64,000 nucleotides of DNA from contig JAOTON010001038.1 in assembly GCA_034440635.1 (NCBI GenBank), positions 5,588,501 through 5,652,500 on the forward strand. Reading direction: 5' to 3'. Below are positions 1 through 11,700 of this stretch, piece by piece (positions within the stretch are counted from its first letter, which is position 1; the number at the start of each line of letters is the position of its first letter). Origin of the DNA: Lepas anatifera. Lineage: Eukaryota > Arthropoda > Thecostraca > Lepadidae. A model generated the notes under the pieces. It ran no database searches. It was not told the origin of the DNA and worked only from the letters and a program-made list of their open reading frames with translations. The position numbers and the translations under genes are program-made.

Positions 1-902
1 CAAGCGTTTCTTAAGATGGTTTGCGCTGTCGAAAGGCGAATGTATTCAATAATTTTAGATGTAGATATAAAATATTAAATTTTCCCGAATAACCGCCATA
101 TAAAATTGTTTCATTGTCTGGCTCATTATCTGGTTGTTCTTCGGCAGCGCTCTCTATTAGTCTTCAGTCTCTATGGCTCGTCTAACGGTTGTTTTAGTTT
201 TAAATATGCCTCTATTGTCTTTCCCTTGGCTACCATCCAGCCGGGCTCCCACTCCTCTTCTCCTCTCCACTGGGCAGAAACATATTCACGACGCTTCTGA
301 CTTCAGCCAACTCGGCCGCCGGCTGGCCTGCGCTGACTGCCGCCGCACCGCCTTGCATGTACCGAAGAGCAGCCTCGAATGGTGGATAAGATAATCAAGG
401 CAAAAGAAGGCAAAGCATAGTTAGGAATGTTGAAATGGGATAATTTTATTAAATCTCCTTGTTCATGGTTCAAAATTCTATCATTTGTGTGGAGAAATAC
501 CCACTGAATTACTCGCAGTACAAGTGAACGCGCCTCCACCAATCAGCGGCCGCCATCCGCCGGGTGCCGTTTGCCTGCGGGCACAGAGGTTAGAGAGGTC
601 ACGCCAGGCATCGTTGACGTCGAGCAAGCCTCGGCGGGGAGGTGCCGTGTGGTAGACTATAAAACCTACAAGAGTGGTGGTGGTGTTGAGAATGGTGGTG
701 TTGGACGGAGGGATGGGACAGGTGTAAGACACATTCTTTGCACGTGGGTGGATATATAGGCAAGGTGTCTGTACAGACTGCGGTGTCGATAGCACTAGAA
801 AAAACCTGGGTTTATTACATTTGTTCGGTATGTGCTTATGCTTGTTGGGCACAACTGCAGACACTTGTTTAGCGTCTGAAGTATATTTCGAAATTATGGT
901 AT
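1..902. other. Left flank, no supported gene
   Basis: No ORF here has a recognisable domain and no splice-supported gene is visible. Open frames up to 172 codons at 481-999 (minus) cross into the neighbouring retroelement arm and are best read as chance. The sequence ends at the 13-bp direct repeat that borders the Penelope-like inverted dimer, so it is probably host target DNA. Confidence 0.5.
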
Positions 903-915
903 AAAGTGTTGGAGT
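903..915 (+). repeat. 13-bp direct repeat, left (probable TSD)
   Basis: AAAGTGTTGGAGT here is repeated exactly at 5682-5694 on the other side of the inverted dimer. Penelope-like elements make target duplications of variable length, so this fits a target-site duplication. It overlaps the arm start by a few bases of chance identity (GAGT). Confidence 0.75.
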
Positions 916-1507
916 TGTTAAGATGTTCCCTGGCCTCTCCCCTCGAATCCGGAAATGTAAAAAACACTGAAGATTGTATATTCGGGCACAGCCCTTCATC
1001 AGAATCGTGGAGTAAATATAAATAATTCTCAGTCCTAGTATAGCCAGACCTCGAATTGAGCTTCACACAAAAATGCCTTTTAGAATGAATCGTTAAAAAT
1101 AAGATTGGATGTCGTGACAACAACCATATTGGTACCTCTAACCTAAAAGTAATGCCGACAATACGACAAACCTAGAGCAGTATTTGTGACAGTCTTTTCT
1201 ATTATTTCAGCCAAACACTAGCTTTTGATTAACAGTGAAAAACTTGCTGAAGTACCTTTATCCGTTATTTGAATATATCTGTTCTTCTTATTTCCTATTT
1301 TTCCGTCGACTGCAGCTAAAATGCTAACCAAAAACTACCTATTAAGCACTAGTAGACGTGATACTAGATCGGTGTAAAGACTGCATACTTTCCCCTTTAA
1401 GATGATGCTATATTTACAATAAAAGCCTCCCTCGAATTATTTAGTTAAGATTGTACCTAGTGGTCAAGGTCAACTTTTTGGAATTGATAAACCCTTTTTT
1501 ATTTTTT

Positions 1508-2095
1508 ACAGCCTGCTCCTCTGGCCCAACGTTAAGCGTCGAAAGAGTATACGTGTGGCTGTAAAAAAAACCATTATAAATTTTACATTATACTTATTCA
1601 ACAACCCTTTCCCTTAGTATATACCTCTTAAACAAATGCAACTTTTATAGCTAGTTAATGTGAACAATCATTGGAAAATACTTTTCCTCAGCCTGTACCT
1701 CTAGCCCAACGTTAAGTGTCGAATGGTTATACGTCTAGTTGCAGAAAAGTATTATCAATAATTAGTTGCATATTTCAAAACCCCAACCCCAGTACGTACC
1801 CTAAAATCAAAACATCTTTTGAGCTAGTTAATCTGATCAATCATTAATAAACACTTTTTCCCTGCCTGTACCTCTGGCCCAACGTTAAGCGTTGAAAGAG
1901 TATACATCTGGTTGCAGAAAAGCACCATCAAAGATAAATTACCTAAAAAACCTGAGCCTTATCTGTGACCTAAGTCCATCACTTCTGACTAGCCAAACTA
2001 ATTCAACCATCATAGCCCTTTTTCCCAGCCTATAAATCGGGCCCAAAAGTTAAACGTCAAAAGCATATACGTCTAGCATCAATAACACTATCAAT
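1508..2095 (-). repeat. 3'-region tandem repeats, left arm (about 165-180 bp period)
   Basis: Four diverged copies of a block beginning near 1510, 1690, 1864 and 2028. Each contains CCCAACGTTAAGCGTCGAAA or a close variant followed by a TATACGTCTGG-like segment. They lie 3' of the endonuclease on the minus strand, in the position of the Penelope-like element's untranslated tail. The fourth, nearest the ORF, is the most diverged. Confidence 0.8.
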
Positions 2096-2281
2096 AATGT
2101 AAGGAAGTCCTACCCCAGAACACATATACTTACGCTGATCCCTCCCTTACCTCTTAAGCCACTGCTGTTAAGTGATAGCCTATCCTAGACCCGCATAATA
2201 GGCCAGGACGTACCTTGTACGTTAAGGCTGGGATGACGATCCTGAATGATTATGGATTCGGCTATCTTTCTATCTGGATGA

Positions 2282-3255
2282 TCACGTGCCCGATGAACTA
2301 CTTTTTAGCTCAAGTGGTTCTGATATAGCCTGAGTGACCTGTGCTGCATGTTTCTCGAGGAAATGATCTCCTAGAGGTGTGTTCCTAGTTTTATTTTTCG
2401 CGTCCCGCAAATGTTCGTTAAATCGCAATCGGACGGGCCTCATCGACTCCCCTACGTATTGAGCCCTGTTTTGATCCTGGTTACATAGTCTACAGTCTAT
2501 TTGATACACTAAATTTTTCTGTGTGCAGTCACCTTTAAAACCTGACTTGCATAAATGACACCTCTGACCCCAGGACATTTTGGCTTAGAAATGGCCGACC
2601 TAACCAATGACGACTTAAGTTTCTTGTTATTCTTCCAGGCTATATGTACTTTCAGGTTAGATTTCTTTACGACCTTTTTTATTTTACAGAGTAGCTGTTC
2701 GTCTACGTACGGCAAAGTCAAGAACCCATCATAAGAATCGGTGCCTTCTTTCTTTTTCTTGCACCTTCCGTTACCTGTCCTAGCTAGTCTAACCTCCCTC
2801 AACAAACGCCTGAGAAGCCCTGCATGATACCCATTTTTTAGAAGCAGATTCCAAATCTTATCTACGCTTTTTCTCTCTTTCTCTGGGCCCGATGAGTTAT
2901 CCATAGCCCTGTGGAACATGTTACGGATAATATTGTGTTTCGTAGACGTGGGATGGGCAGATGTACTATGGAGGATGATTCCCGAGTTGGTTGGTTTGAT
3001 GTAGAGCTCTGTCTCTATCTTAGTGTTTTGGCCGTGTGTTTCTGCTGTGACTAACGTATCCAAATAGGGCACCCCACTCCCACTACCCGTGTGCTCCATG
3101 GTAAATTTTAGGTGTGGATGTCTACTGTTCATATAGCTAAGGAAGTCATCCAAAGCTTCCTGCCCATGCGAGAAGATACCTGCATAATCGTCAATGTACC
3201 TTACCAAGAACTCTGGTTTGACAGGACATGTAGCTAACGTATTGGTTTCAAACAT
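2282..3255 (-). pseudogene. Penelope-like RT/GIY-YIG fragment, left arm
   Basis: Reading leftward from 3255, the frame encodes the end of an RT domain: FLVRYIDDYAG carries the YIDD catalytic box. A lysine-rich connector with a KCPG segment follows. A cysteine cluster (CHLC ... DCRLC) then leads into a GIY-YIG-like endonuclease with YVGES and LRFNEHL. The frame breaks near 2575, where a run of four G/C replaces the five seen in the right arm. Upstream of the break it runs 3255-2509, downstream 2578-2282. The N-terminal part of the RT is missing because the copy starts at the palindrome centre. In Penelope-like elements this protein does target-primed reverse transcription; this copy cannot be functional. 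Confidence 0.85.
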
Positions 3256-3270
3256 ATCTAAGAACAGAGA

Positions 3271-4251
3271 ATGGCCATTCTGTTCTTAGATATGTTTGAA
3301 ACCAATACGTTAGCTACATGTCCTGTCAAACCAGAGTTCTTGGTAAGGTACATTGACGATTATGCAGGTATCTTCTCGCATGGGCAGGAAGCTTTGGATG
3401 ACTTCCTTAGCTATATGAACAGTAGACATCCACACCTAAAATTTACCATGGAGCACACGGGGTAGTGGGAGTGGGGTGCCCTATTTGGATACGTTAGTCA
3501 CAGCAGAAACACACGGCCAAAACACTAAGATAGAGACAGAGCTCTACATCAAACCAACCAACTCGGGAATCATCCTCCATAGTACATCTGCCCATCCCAC
3601 GTCTACGAAACACAATATTATCCGTAACATGTTCCACAGGGCTATGGATAACTCATCGGGCCCAGAGAAAGAGAGAAAAGCGTAGATAAGATTTGGAATC
3701 TGCTTCTAAAAAATGGGTATCATGCAGGGCTTCTCAGGCGTTTGTTGAGGGAGGTTAGACTAGCTAGGACAGGTAACGGAAGGTGCAAGAAAAAGAAAGA
3801 AGGCACCGATTCTTATGATGGGTTCTTGACTTTGCCGTACGTAGACGAACAGCTACTCTGTAAAATAAAAAAGGTCGTAAAGAAATCTAACCTGAAAGTA
3901 CATATAGCCTGGAAGAATAACAAGAAACTTAAGTCGTCATTGGTTAGGTCGGCCATTTCTAAGCCAAAATGTCCTGGGGGTCAGAGGTGTCATTTATGCA
4001 AGTCAGGTTTTAAAGGTGACTGCACACAGAAAAATTTAGTGTATCAAATAGACTGTAGACTATGTAACCAGGATCAAAACAGGGCTCAATACGTAGGGGA
4101 GTCGATGAGGCCCGTCCGATTGCGATTTAACGAACATTTGCGGGACGCGAAAAATAAAACTAGGAACACACCTCTAGGAGATCATTTCCTCGAGAAACAT
4201 GCAGCACAGGTCACTCAGGCTATATCAGAACCACTTGAGCTAAAAAAGTAG
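3271..4251 (+). pseudogene. Penelope-like RT/GIY-YIG fragment, right arm
   Basis: Mirror copy of the left-arm coding region, read rightward. It starts at the palindrome centre and shows the same YIDD box, cysteine linker and YVGES...RFNEHL endonuclease motifs, ending at a TAG at 4249-4251. Its lesions differ from those of the left arm: an extra G in the GGGG run near 3461 shifts the frame after HTG, and a missing A near 3677 gives a stop after EKERKA. The G run at 3976-3981 that breaks the left arm is in frame here. Pieces remain open at 3271-3465, 3476-3685 and 3742-4251. All lesions are homopolymer indels, so some may be base-calling errors. Confidence 0.85.
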
Positions 4252-4489
4252 TTCATCGGGCACGTGATCATCCAGATAGAAAGATAGCCGAATCCATAAT
4301 CATTCAGGATCGTCATCCCAGCCTTAACGTACAAGGTACGTCCTGGCCTATTATGCGGGTCTAGGATAGGCTATCACTTAACAGCAGTGGCTTAAGAGGT
4401 AAGGGAGGGATCAGCGTAAGTATATGTGTTCTGGGGGTAGGACTTCCTTACATTATTGATAGTGTTATTGATGCTAGACGTATATGCTT

Positions 4490-5048
4490 TTGACGTTTAA
4501 CTTTGGGGCCCGATTTATAGGCTGGGAAAAAGGGCTATGATGGTTGAATTAGTTTGGCTAGTCAGAAGTGATGGACTTAGGTCACAGATAAGGCTCAGGT
4601 TTTTTTAGGTAATTTATCTTTGATGGTGCTTTTCTGCAACCAGATGTATACTCTTTCAACGCTTAACGTTGGGCCAGAGGTACAGGCAGGGAAAAAGTGT
4701 TTATTAATGATTGATCAGATTAACTAGCTCAAAAAGATGTTTTGATTTTAGGGGTACGTACTGGGGTTGGGGTTTTTGAAATATGCAACTAATTATTGAT
4801 AATACTTTTCTGCAACTAGACGTATAACCATTCGACACTTAACGTTGGGCTAGAGGTACAGGCTGAGGAAAAGTATTTTCCAATGATTGTTCACATTAAC
4901 TAGCTATAAAAGTTGCATTTGTTTAAGAGGTATATACTAAGGGAAAGGGTTGTTGAATAAGTATAATGTAAAATTTATAATGGTTTTTTTTACAGCCACA
5001 CGTATACTCTTTCGACGCTTAACGTTGGGCCAGAGGAGCAGGCTGTAA
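4490..5048 (+). repeat. 3'-region tandem repeats, right arm (about 165-180 bp period)
   Basis: Mirror image of the left-arm array. The GCTTAACGTTGGGCCAGAGG core recurs near 4660, 4836 and 5015, and a diverged copy lies near 4502. The roughly 177-bp spacing could be a transcribed structural element of the retrotransposon or ordinary tandem duplication. Confidence 0.8.
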
Positions 5049-5547
5049 AAATAAAAAAAGGGTTTATCAATTCCAAAAAAGTTGACCTTGACCACTAGGT
5101 ACAATCTTAACTAAATAATTCGAGGGAGGCTTTTATTGTAAATATAGCATCATCTTAAAGGGGAAAGTATGCAGTCTTTTACACCGATCTAGTATCACGT
5201 CTACTAGTGCTTAATAGGTAGTTTTTGGTTAGCATTTTAGCTGCAGTCGACGGAAAAATAGGAAATAAGAAGAACAGATATATTCAAATAACGGATAAAG
5301 GTACTTCAGCAAGTTTTTCACTGTTAATCAAAGCTAGTGTTTGGCTGAAATAATAGAAAAGACTGTCACAAATACTGCTCTAGGTTTGTCGTATTGTCGG
5401 CATTACTTTTAGGTTAGAGGTACCAATATGGTTGTTGTCACGACATCCAATCTTATTTTTAACGATTCATTCTAAAAGGCATTTTTGTGTGAAGCTCAAT
5501 TCGAGGTCTGGCTATACTAGGACTGAGAATTATTTATATTTACTCCA

Positions 5548-5573
5548 CGATTCTGATGAAGGGCTGTGCCCGA
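5548..5573 (+). other. Hammerhead-like core in Penelope-like 3' end (tentative)
   Basis: The right arm contains CTGATGA followed by a GGGC-TGT-GCCC hairpin and then GAA, the order of the conserved hammerhead ribozyme core. The mirrored copy is in the left arm near 995-1020. Penelope-like elements are known to carry hammerhead motifs. Against it, the base after GAA is T rather than A and I could not find a convincing stem III or the closing strand of stem I. It may be a decayed ribozyme or chance. Confidence 0.3.
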
Positions 5574-5681
5574 ATATACAATCTTCAGTGTTTTTTACAT
5601 TTCCGGATTCGAGGGGAGAGGCCAGGGAACATCTTAACAACTCATCATCATGCTCCTCGCCGCAGCACTTAAAAACTTATC

Positions 5682-5694
5682 AAAGTGTTGGAGT
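5682..5694 (+). repeat. 13-bp direct repeat, right (probable TSD)
   Basis: Exact copy of AAAGTGTTGGAGT at 903-915. It follows a 38-bp tail (5644-5681) that has no counterpart in the left arm. Confidence 0.75.
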
Positions 5695-5864
5695 GTTCAA
5701 TTTTCAATTGGCACGTATATTGGCAATACATACAACACGCAAAATACAAGCGACATATGATACTTTTCGGGACTTATCGACGCAACAATTTCCAGGGTTA
5801 CATGGCTCTTTCCCTGTTGTAAACGTTTCCCGGGAGCCATGTTGCTCCTTGCCGACTGATCAGT

Positions 5865-5935
5865 GAATCCACGGGGCCTTGAACCCGGATCGGCCGCGTG
5901 GAAAGCAGGTTTGCTAACCACTATACCACCACTGT
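5865..5935 (-). pseudogene. tRNA-Gly(UCC)-like pseudogene or SINE head
   Basis: On the minus strand an A box (TGGTATAGTGGTTAGC), an anticodon-loop sequence TTTCCAC giving anticodon UCC, and a B box (GGGTTCAAGGC) occur in tRNA order and spacing. The D arm resembles animal tRNA-Gly. The acceptor strands (ACAGTGG and TGGATTC) do not pair, so a working tRNA is unlikely. It is more likely a tRNA-derived repeat or dead copy, and could retain internal Pol III promoter activity. Confidence 0.6.
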
Positions 5936-7590
5936 TCCATCACGCCGTACAACTTTCTTCAATTATTTGTTTCAGATGAGAAATATGTTTTAAAATATCA
6001 AGAGAAATAGCCAAAATCTAGAATTGCCACTTTGGTTCTTAATGATAGCCCCTTTTTAGATAAAATCACTTCATTTGGAGTCATATTCATTTTTGGCGCA
6101 AATTAAATAGATTCAGTTTGGGACAAGACATTGTCAGATCTTACGCCGATTTCACGTCACGTGATTTGGAGACTTTTTACCTAAAACAGAATTGAATTAA
6201 ACAAAACAAATTATTAGGCATTTTAGCCATCCTTTGGCAGAAACAAGTAACATCCAATATTGTCAATAAACGCTGTCCCTAAAACCAAAACAGCCTGGAA
6301 TGGCATAAATGTGCTATGTCCCCTTTTACATGGTATCAGTGGTATTACGTAAACGTAATTCATCCTTTGCAAATACCCGAATAAAATTCAGACGTATGAG
6401 GATAATCTCCTTCTCTGTATAGCAAGCACCAAGTATAGTGGACAGCACCTATCCCACTATTGACCCAGTACATCGCCCACGTGCGGTTATGTAAGTCGGC
6501 ACTGTCGAGCTGGCGGAATTCGGCCGCTGCGTACCTCTGAAGTGGCTTGCACGGCTGGAGCGAGCAACGGCCGATAAAGATCGATAAACAACCGGCGGTA
6601 ATGACTCACGAGTCACGCGTCCGACATGCGGAGCCGTGACTCACGGCTGAGAAGCAGCGGCGGCAGCCGACAGAGGGCTAAAAGACGTTGATTTTCCCAA
6701 ACAAAAACATATTTGTATCCCAAGATATGGAAGCTTCCCCGAACAAAAATGGCGTTTGGAATAATACGAGAGAGGATATGATTATATTCATCGCACAAAT
6801 GTGTATTTTGGGCACCAGAATCTGATACCATATTAAAGAAATTCTTAACACCTAATAGGTACCAGTACCAATTTTGAAAAACTTTTAGTCTTTTGGCTGC
6901 CCGAGAATTCCCCAACTAAGCTGGTAAGATGGGATTGTTTTGTTAACCTCCGACAGCTAAAACCAACGGGTGACGTCAGCACTCCGGCGTTTGGCAGCTT
7001 AGTGTCCTCGTAATTTTCATCCGAATGAAGAAATAAGAAGGCACAGTAGTGGAAAAAGCCGTCGATCAAAATATTCGCAGGAATCATCCAGGTAAGCAAT
7101 ATGGAATATTTGGAGAGAACGGATTACAAAAAGTCAAGCTAGGAGGAAAGATTTTTTGTGAGGCACTCACAAAGCAAAGCAATTATCATCTGCCCAATAA
7201 GAATACAACGATTCGATATATCAATTTTAGAGGTCTATCAGCCATATAATGTTCCTTTTTATTTGCGCCCTACAAAATGCAAGGATATAAATATGCTTGT
7301 GGCACAGAAATGGTGAATATGAATCTGCAATATAAGACAACATGACTTAAGAACATTTTGCCACAAGACAATAAAATAAGAAAGATTAGAGTCATAATTT
7401 TTTTGAAAATGAAACACGTGGCCTATTGAACTTTAGTAGTGAATGATCCCGTAATGACGTGAAAGTTCTATTAAGGTACTTGTTTCGAAAGTATTGCCGT
7501 TGGTGATGTACCTACAGAGGTCATCATGTACGCATGCTTTCTGTTTGTTTGTTCGACTCTCTACTCCGCTAGTATTGATAAGATTTTGTC
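5936..7590. other. AT-rich intergenic stretch, nothing recognised
   Basis: No supported gene. Open frames of 60-100 codons at 6613-7249 overlap on both strands without domain or splice evidence. Near 6611-6654 there is a short cluster of TGACTCACG / CGAGTCACG (AP-1-like) motifs, whose significance I cannot judge. Confidence 0.4.
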
Positions 7591-7609
7591 AGCAAATGAG
7601 ACGGCCTAT

Positions 7610-7835
7610 GGTATTTTAACAGCACATGATACAGCCCATGATATTTAGACAGCACATGAGACAGCCCATGCAAATAAGACAACACTTGATATAGCCCATG
7701 ATATTTAGACAGCACATGGTACAGCCCATGATATTTAGACAGCCCCTGAGACAGCCAATGATATTAAGACAGCACATGATACAGTCCATGATATTTAGAC
7801 AGCACATGATATAGTCCATGATATTTGGACAGATC
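7610..7835. repeat. 30-bp minisatellite
   Basis: About seven or eight imperfect tandem copies of a 30-bp unit containing AGACAGCACATGATACAGCC and CATGATATTT. An open frame on the minus strand (7616-7867) is only this repeat translated, giving a CCLNIMGCI-type repeat, and is not called as a gene. Confidence 0.9.
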
Positions 7836-7867
7836 GGTAACGGTCTCATGTGTAGAATAGTTACCAA

Positions 7868-8655
7868 TTTTTTCCAGAGTTTCCAGAGTTATTAGCATCG
7901 CTGCACACGTCATTGGCACTTGGGTTTTCTTATTATAAGTGATTGCAAAATTGCAGCCCCCTGTGACACTCTACCAACTGATCTATTCGCTACACTACGC
8001 CTTTTTGCTCAGAGGGTTATTAGTCATGGACACTTACACTGTGCCATTATTTTTGCACGGACAAAAATATCTAAAATTTTTGGAGAATCGTAGACAGGAA
8101 CAGTTCAGTGTAGAGCTGATTACAATAGTTGTATCGTTGTTGTTTCCCTATTTTTATATTGGACGCTATAGGTTTGGCCTTACCAGGCTGGTGTATCTAT
8201 AAGCCCAAATAACTAATTAACTAACCCTCTTTTTATTATTATTGCTATTATTTTTTAGGCACCTATGCATGATCCGAAGCCGTATGTATAATTGGATAGA
8301 GCAATGAGCTGCACTGATGATAATGGTTGTACCAGTTGCCAGGAGCTGATACAGGAACCCATTTGGGTGGGAGGGGGCGGGGGGACTCAAGCCTCCCCAC
8401 CACTGCCTCCAATAACCTTTAACCATGCAGCCATTGTAGACACTCTGAAATTTTGCGAGGGAGGATGGCGCCGCTTGTATCCGCCACTTCCCGCTGTCAT
8501 GTCCAGAGACATGGAGCAGCTCTGCTTCGTCCAGAAGCCTGTCAGGAGCAGCTCTGCTAAATGCGCTGCCCCGGGAAGCCGTCTCCAGGCTCATCTGCAT
8601 GACACGGAGACGACAGTGGCCTTCCTGAGAACCTCTCTTCCAGCAGAACTAACCC
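7868..8655. other. Intergenic, no supported gene
   Basis: Small frames at 7939-8202 and 8292-8729 have no recognisable domain. The second runs into a (TC)n tract and its shadow frame overlaps on the minus strand. The GGGGGCGGGG and CCTCCCCACCACTGCC stretch near 8370-8410 resembles MITE edges seen elsewhere in the window, but no target duplication was found. Confidence 0.35.
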
Positions 8656-8657
8656 CC

Positions 8658-8660
<3 letters not shown>

Positions 8661-8708
<48 letters not shown>
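8661..8708. repeat. (TC)n microsatellite
   Basis: About 24 uninterrupted TC dinucleotides on the + strand, ending in TTTCTTTC. Confidence 0.97.
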
Positions 8709-8713
<5 letters not shown>

Positions 8714-11700
8714 CTGCTCCCAAGGTTGACCAGAAAAGGTAATACTGAAGAGTGCTCGCACTAAAAAGAGACAGCCCAAAGACTGCAATGCGGGAAAACA
8801 CCCATCCAACACTTGCTCCCGTCAAACACGGCTGGAACGCAGTCTAGCGCAGAAAAGCGTTACCACTAGCACAGGGAAGTTGGAAAAACAAAAAAACGAA
8901 AAAGGGTTAGTTTCCTTTTTACAATCCCTAAAAATATATTCACTAAAGAGGCAACAACACAGAGCATCAAAACAGTGAAAACCAATAGTTACAAGGTAAA
9001 TACTAAGAGTGTTGGAAAATAGCATATGACATAGATAACATTATATTGCTGTCTATCTATGGTCTACTGCACACTCTTATGTTTTTCACGCATATGAATA
9101 CAAAGCAAGATGGCGCAGAAACATCGTCAGGTGAAGCATGCCATGAACAGACTTATGGGCGGTGGCAAAGGGGGCCACCGCACTCATCAGGTCTATGGAA
9201 TCCCCCCCGTCTAAGACATCAAATACGAAACTTTGCTGCACGGGTGACTTAAAATGTACTTCAAAAGGGTATTCCTGGTACAGGCGCTGTGTCTTCTGTC
9301 GTCGACTATTGTTTGCCGCCCTTCCAACTACGTTTCCGTTCGAATTTTTGGCTGCCCTCGACCGATCACAGCGCACCTTCGGCCAAATCTGCTGCACCAC
9401 CGCCCAGTAAGGTTTTGGAGACATCCACCCTGAAAAAAGCGTCGGAATAGTGCCCCTGAGATCGTGTGACAGGTGCACAGATACTATATATAGCGCTACC
9501 TAATTTATCACCCTCGGCCCTTTACCGAAATCCGAGTCCGGAGACTGAACGATACTAGGTCTTCGTTCGACGCCTGACGTTCCAGGACCGAAGACTTGCT
9601 GTTTATCCATCTCATCACATTTTACCCCATAGTGCATACCTTTTATTTTGTCTATGCCTTTACAGATTTAGAAATTAGGTATACTTGTTGAACAGTTATT
9701 TGGAAAAAACAGCCTAACTTTGAACTGTTTTACATAGTGCATCCTTTTCTTTGCGATGGACTGATGATGCATCCGTTCAGGTTCTAACAACGTCCTCACA
9801 ACCCTTTTTAATATCATCTTGCTTGCAGAAAAAACCTGATTAGAACATACAAAACAACACCACAGTTCACCACATTAGATCAAAGAACCATGTGCATATG
9901 TTTTTTTGCATACAAGATTACTGTAAACAGGGGTGCATTCCACCGATGCCACCTGTTTTTGTATCGGCACATCAGCTGCTATAGGCAGGCGTTTGCCAGC
10001 TGGTATGTAACAGGGGGCGTGGCGTACGCACGTGCTGCCCTCCCCCGTCCACCCCACGGGTGGGATATGTGCTTCCTATTGACAAGTGGGCTGATTGTGT
10101 TACAAACCGGGACAGGCACCGCGCTCTCCGCCGCGACCGACGCCAGTGGCGTCAGTGCGCCGGTAAAACAATCGGTCGTAGAACAGCGGCGGATCCAGGG
10201 GACGAGAGAGAGAAGTCTCACCTCCAAACCCCCAATTTTCCTCGATTGCATTAATATGCATAATGCTTTTACGATTTTGGGATCTGTTCCCTGCCCCCCT
10301 CCCTAATCGGTGTAAGCCTGCCACTCCAGGGCAGTGATTCAGCAATCAAGCTTCTCATCTGACAATACTCGCTTGTCATCCCAACGAAGCGAGACCAAGT
10401 GAAACAGGCAGCCACGAAATATTGGAACGTTGAAAATGATGTTACTTTAGACGAGACAGCGAGTCATATTTTGGCTCATTGTGGTTAAATATAAAACTAT
10501 TAGATGCAGCGGCCACTGGTATTCTGCAATTCACTTTGGAATTTCCCGAAATAAGGTAATGAGGTAGTCGTTACGAGGCTGCAGTTTCCTGGACGCTCTT
10601 GTCTTTAGCCCAGCAAATTATACTATCTTTATCTTGTTATCATAATTATTACAACCATAACCATTACAGTTAATCCCACCCATTCTAAGCAAACAATTTC
10701 GGAACAAAGTTGTGTTTATAAAAAAAACATTTGATCAGCCTGCTTTTCCCTTTTACGATTATTTCTCAATTTTGAAAACAATTACCGGCTCACAATGGTT
10801 CCGTTATGGTAAAATTTTACTAACGAGTTGGTTATCTAAAGTGGTAACTTAACCATGATATTTAAATCTAATCCTACAAAACTCTGGAAATTCAACACTG
10901 AAATTATATTTTTAGACCAATTTCGCTTAGACCAATTTTCGCTTAACAGCTTAGAAGCCTTATGACATTCAAATTGAATTGTAATAATGCATATCATCTT
11001 TGTGTAGTTTCAATAATTCAAAGCAAAAATTTACACTGAAACTTTCTTTTAGAGAATAGTTGAATTTCATTCGTAGAATCAGCGGGTTTTCACATTGACA
11101 TTACGGCCCATTAACCCACCCCGGTACGAGCCTCTGGGCTATCTTCGGTGGTAAGGGGGAGGTATCTACCCCTTCCACCTGCGATCTCAGCTGTCATATT
11201 GGATAACGAAAAGTGGAAGGCAGAGTTATTAGTTTGTCTTGATGTATTCTAAAACGCTATGTACAGATTTTTGGTCAGGCCAGTATGGAGGTCATTCGAG
11301 TCAAAAACATTTTCTCACAGGAATAGAATGGAAATGTATGCTGTGTCGTAACGGGTCATAGAGCAGAGTTATTATCAATATATAGTGAACACTGGAGTCA
11401 TCCTCTAGTCAATCTTGATAAAAAATTTGACCATGTCAGGTCAATTCCTAAAATTGACCTGACCTGGCCTGACCTAAGGTCACATGGGCACTAAATGACC
11501 GTCTGATAAAAAAGTTAGTCGAAGTGCCCTAAGACTGCGAAATATGATGATGATTATAACATAAGCTCAGGTCAAGATCATAATAGGTCGGAATGTTAAT
11601 GATTGGAACGGCAGTGGTAAGCCAAACATGGAAACCTCAAAGCAAACACTCTATCATCATTCCCGGGAAAGTTATCGAATCTAAACCGATTTCCGCATGC

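Larger units (their letters stand above)
912..5643. mobile_element. Inverted head-to-head dimer of a Penelope-like retroelement
   Basis: The left arm (912-3274) is the reverse complement of the right arm (3275-5643) over about 2.36 kb. The centre at 3274/3275 (GAATGG|CCATTC) has no spacer. Each arm holds the C-terminal part of a reverse transcriptase with a YIDD box, a cysteine-rich linker, a GIY-YIG-type endonuclease, and a long 3' region with tandem repeats. Both copies are 5'-truncated at the same point and read outward from the centre. The block lies between 13-bp direct repeats (903-915 and 5682-5694). An unmatched 38-bp tail (5644-5681) lies inside the right repeat. RT plus GIY-YIG is the hallmark of Penelope-like elements. 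Several arm differences that I checked are single-base indels in homopolymer runs, so either very recent formation or sequencing error is possible. Confidence 0.88.

Noticed and set aside
912..5643. Palindrome as a pure assembly or fold-back artefact
   Set aside because: The 13-bp direct repeat outside both arms and an asymmetrical 38-bp tail argue for a real insertion, though read-level proof is needed.
5865..5935. Functional tRNA-Gly gene
   Set aside because: D arm, anticodon and B box are tRNA-like but the acceptor strands do not pair.
7610..7835. CRISPR array
   Set aside because: The repeats are contiguous and imperfect with no unique spacers, and the sequence is eukaryotic.
7616..7867. 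Minus-strand frame with CCLNIMGC repeats as a possible cysteine-rich protein
   Set aside because: Pure translation of a 30-bp minisatellite.
9086..9478. 130-aa minus-strand frame
   Set aside because: No recognisable domain and an overlapping plus-strand frame; could be a decayed transposon, but I cannot support it.
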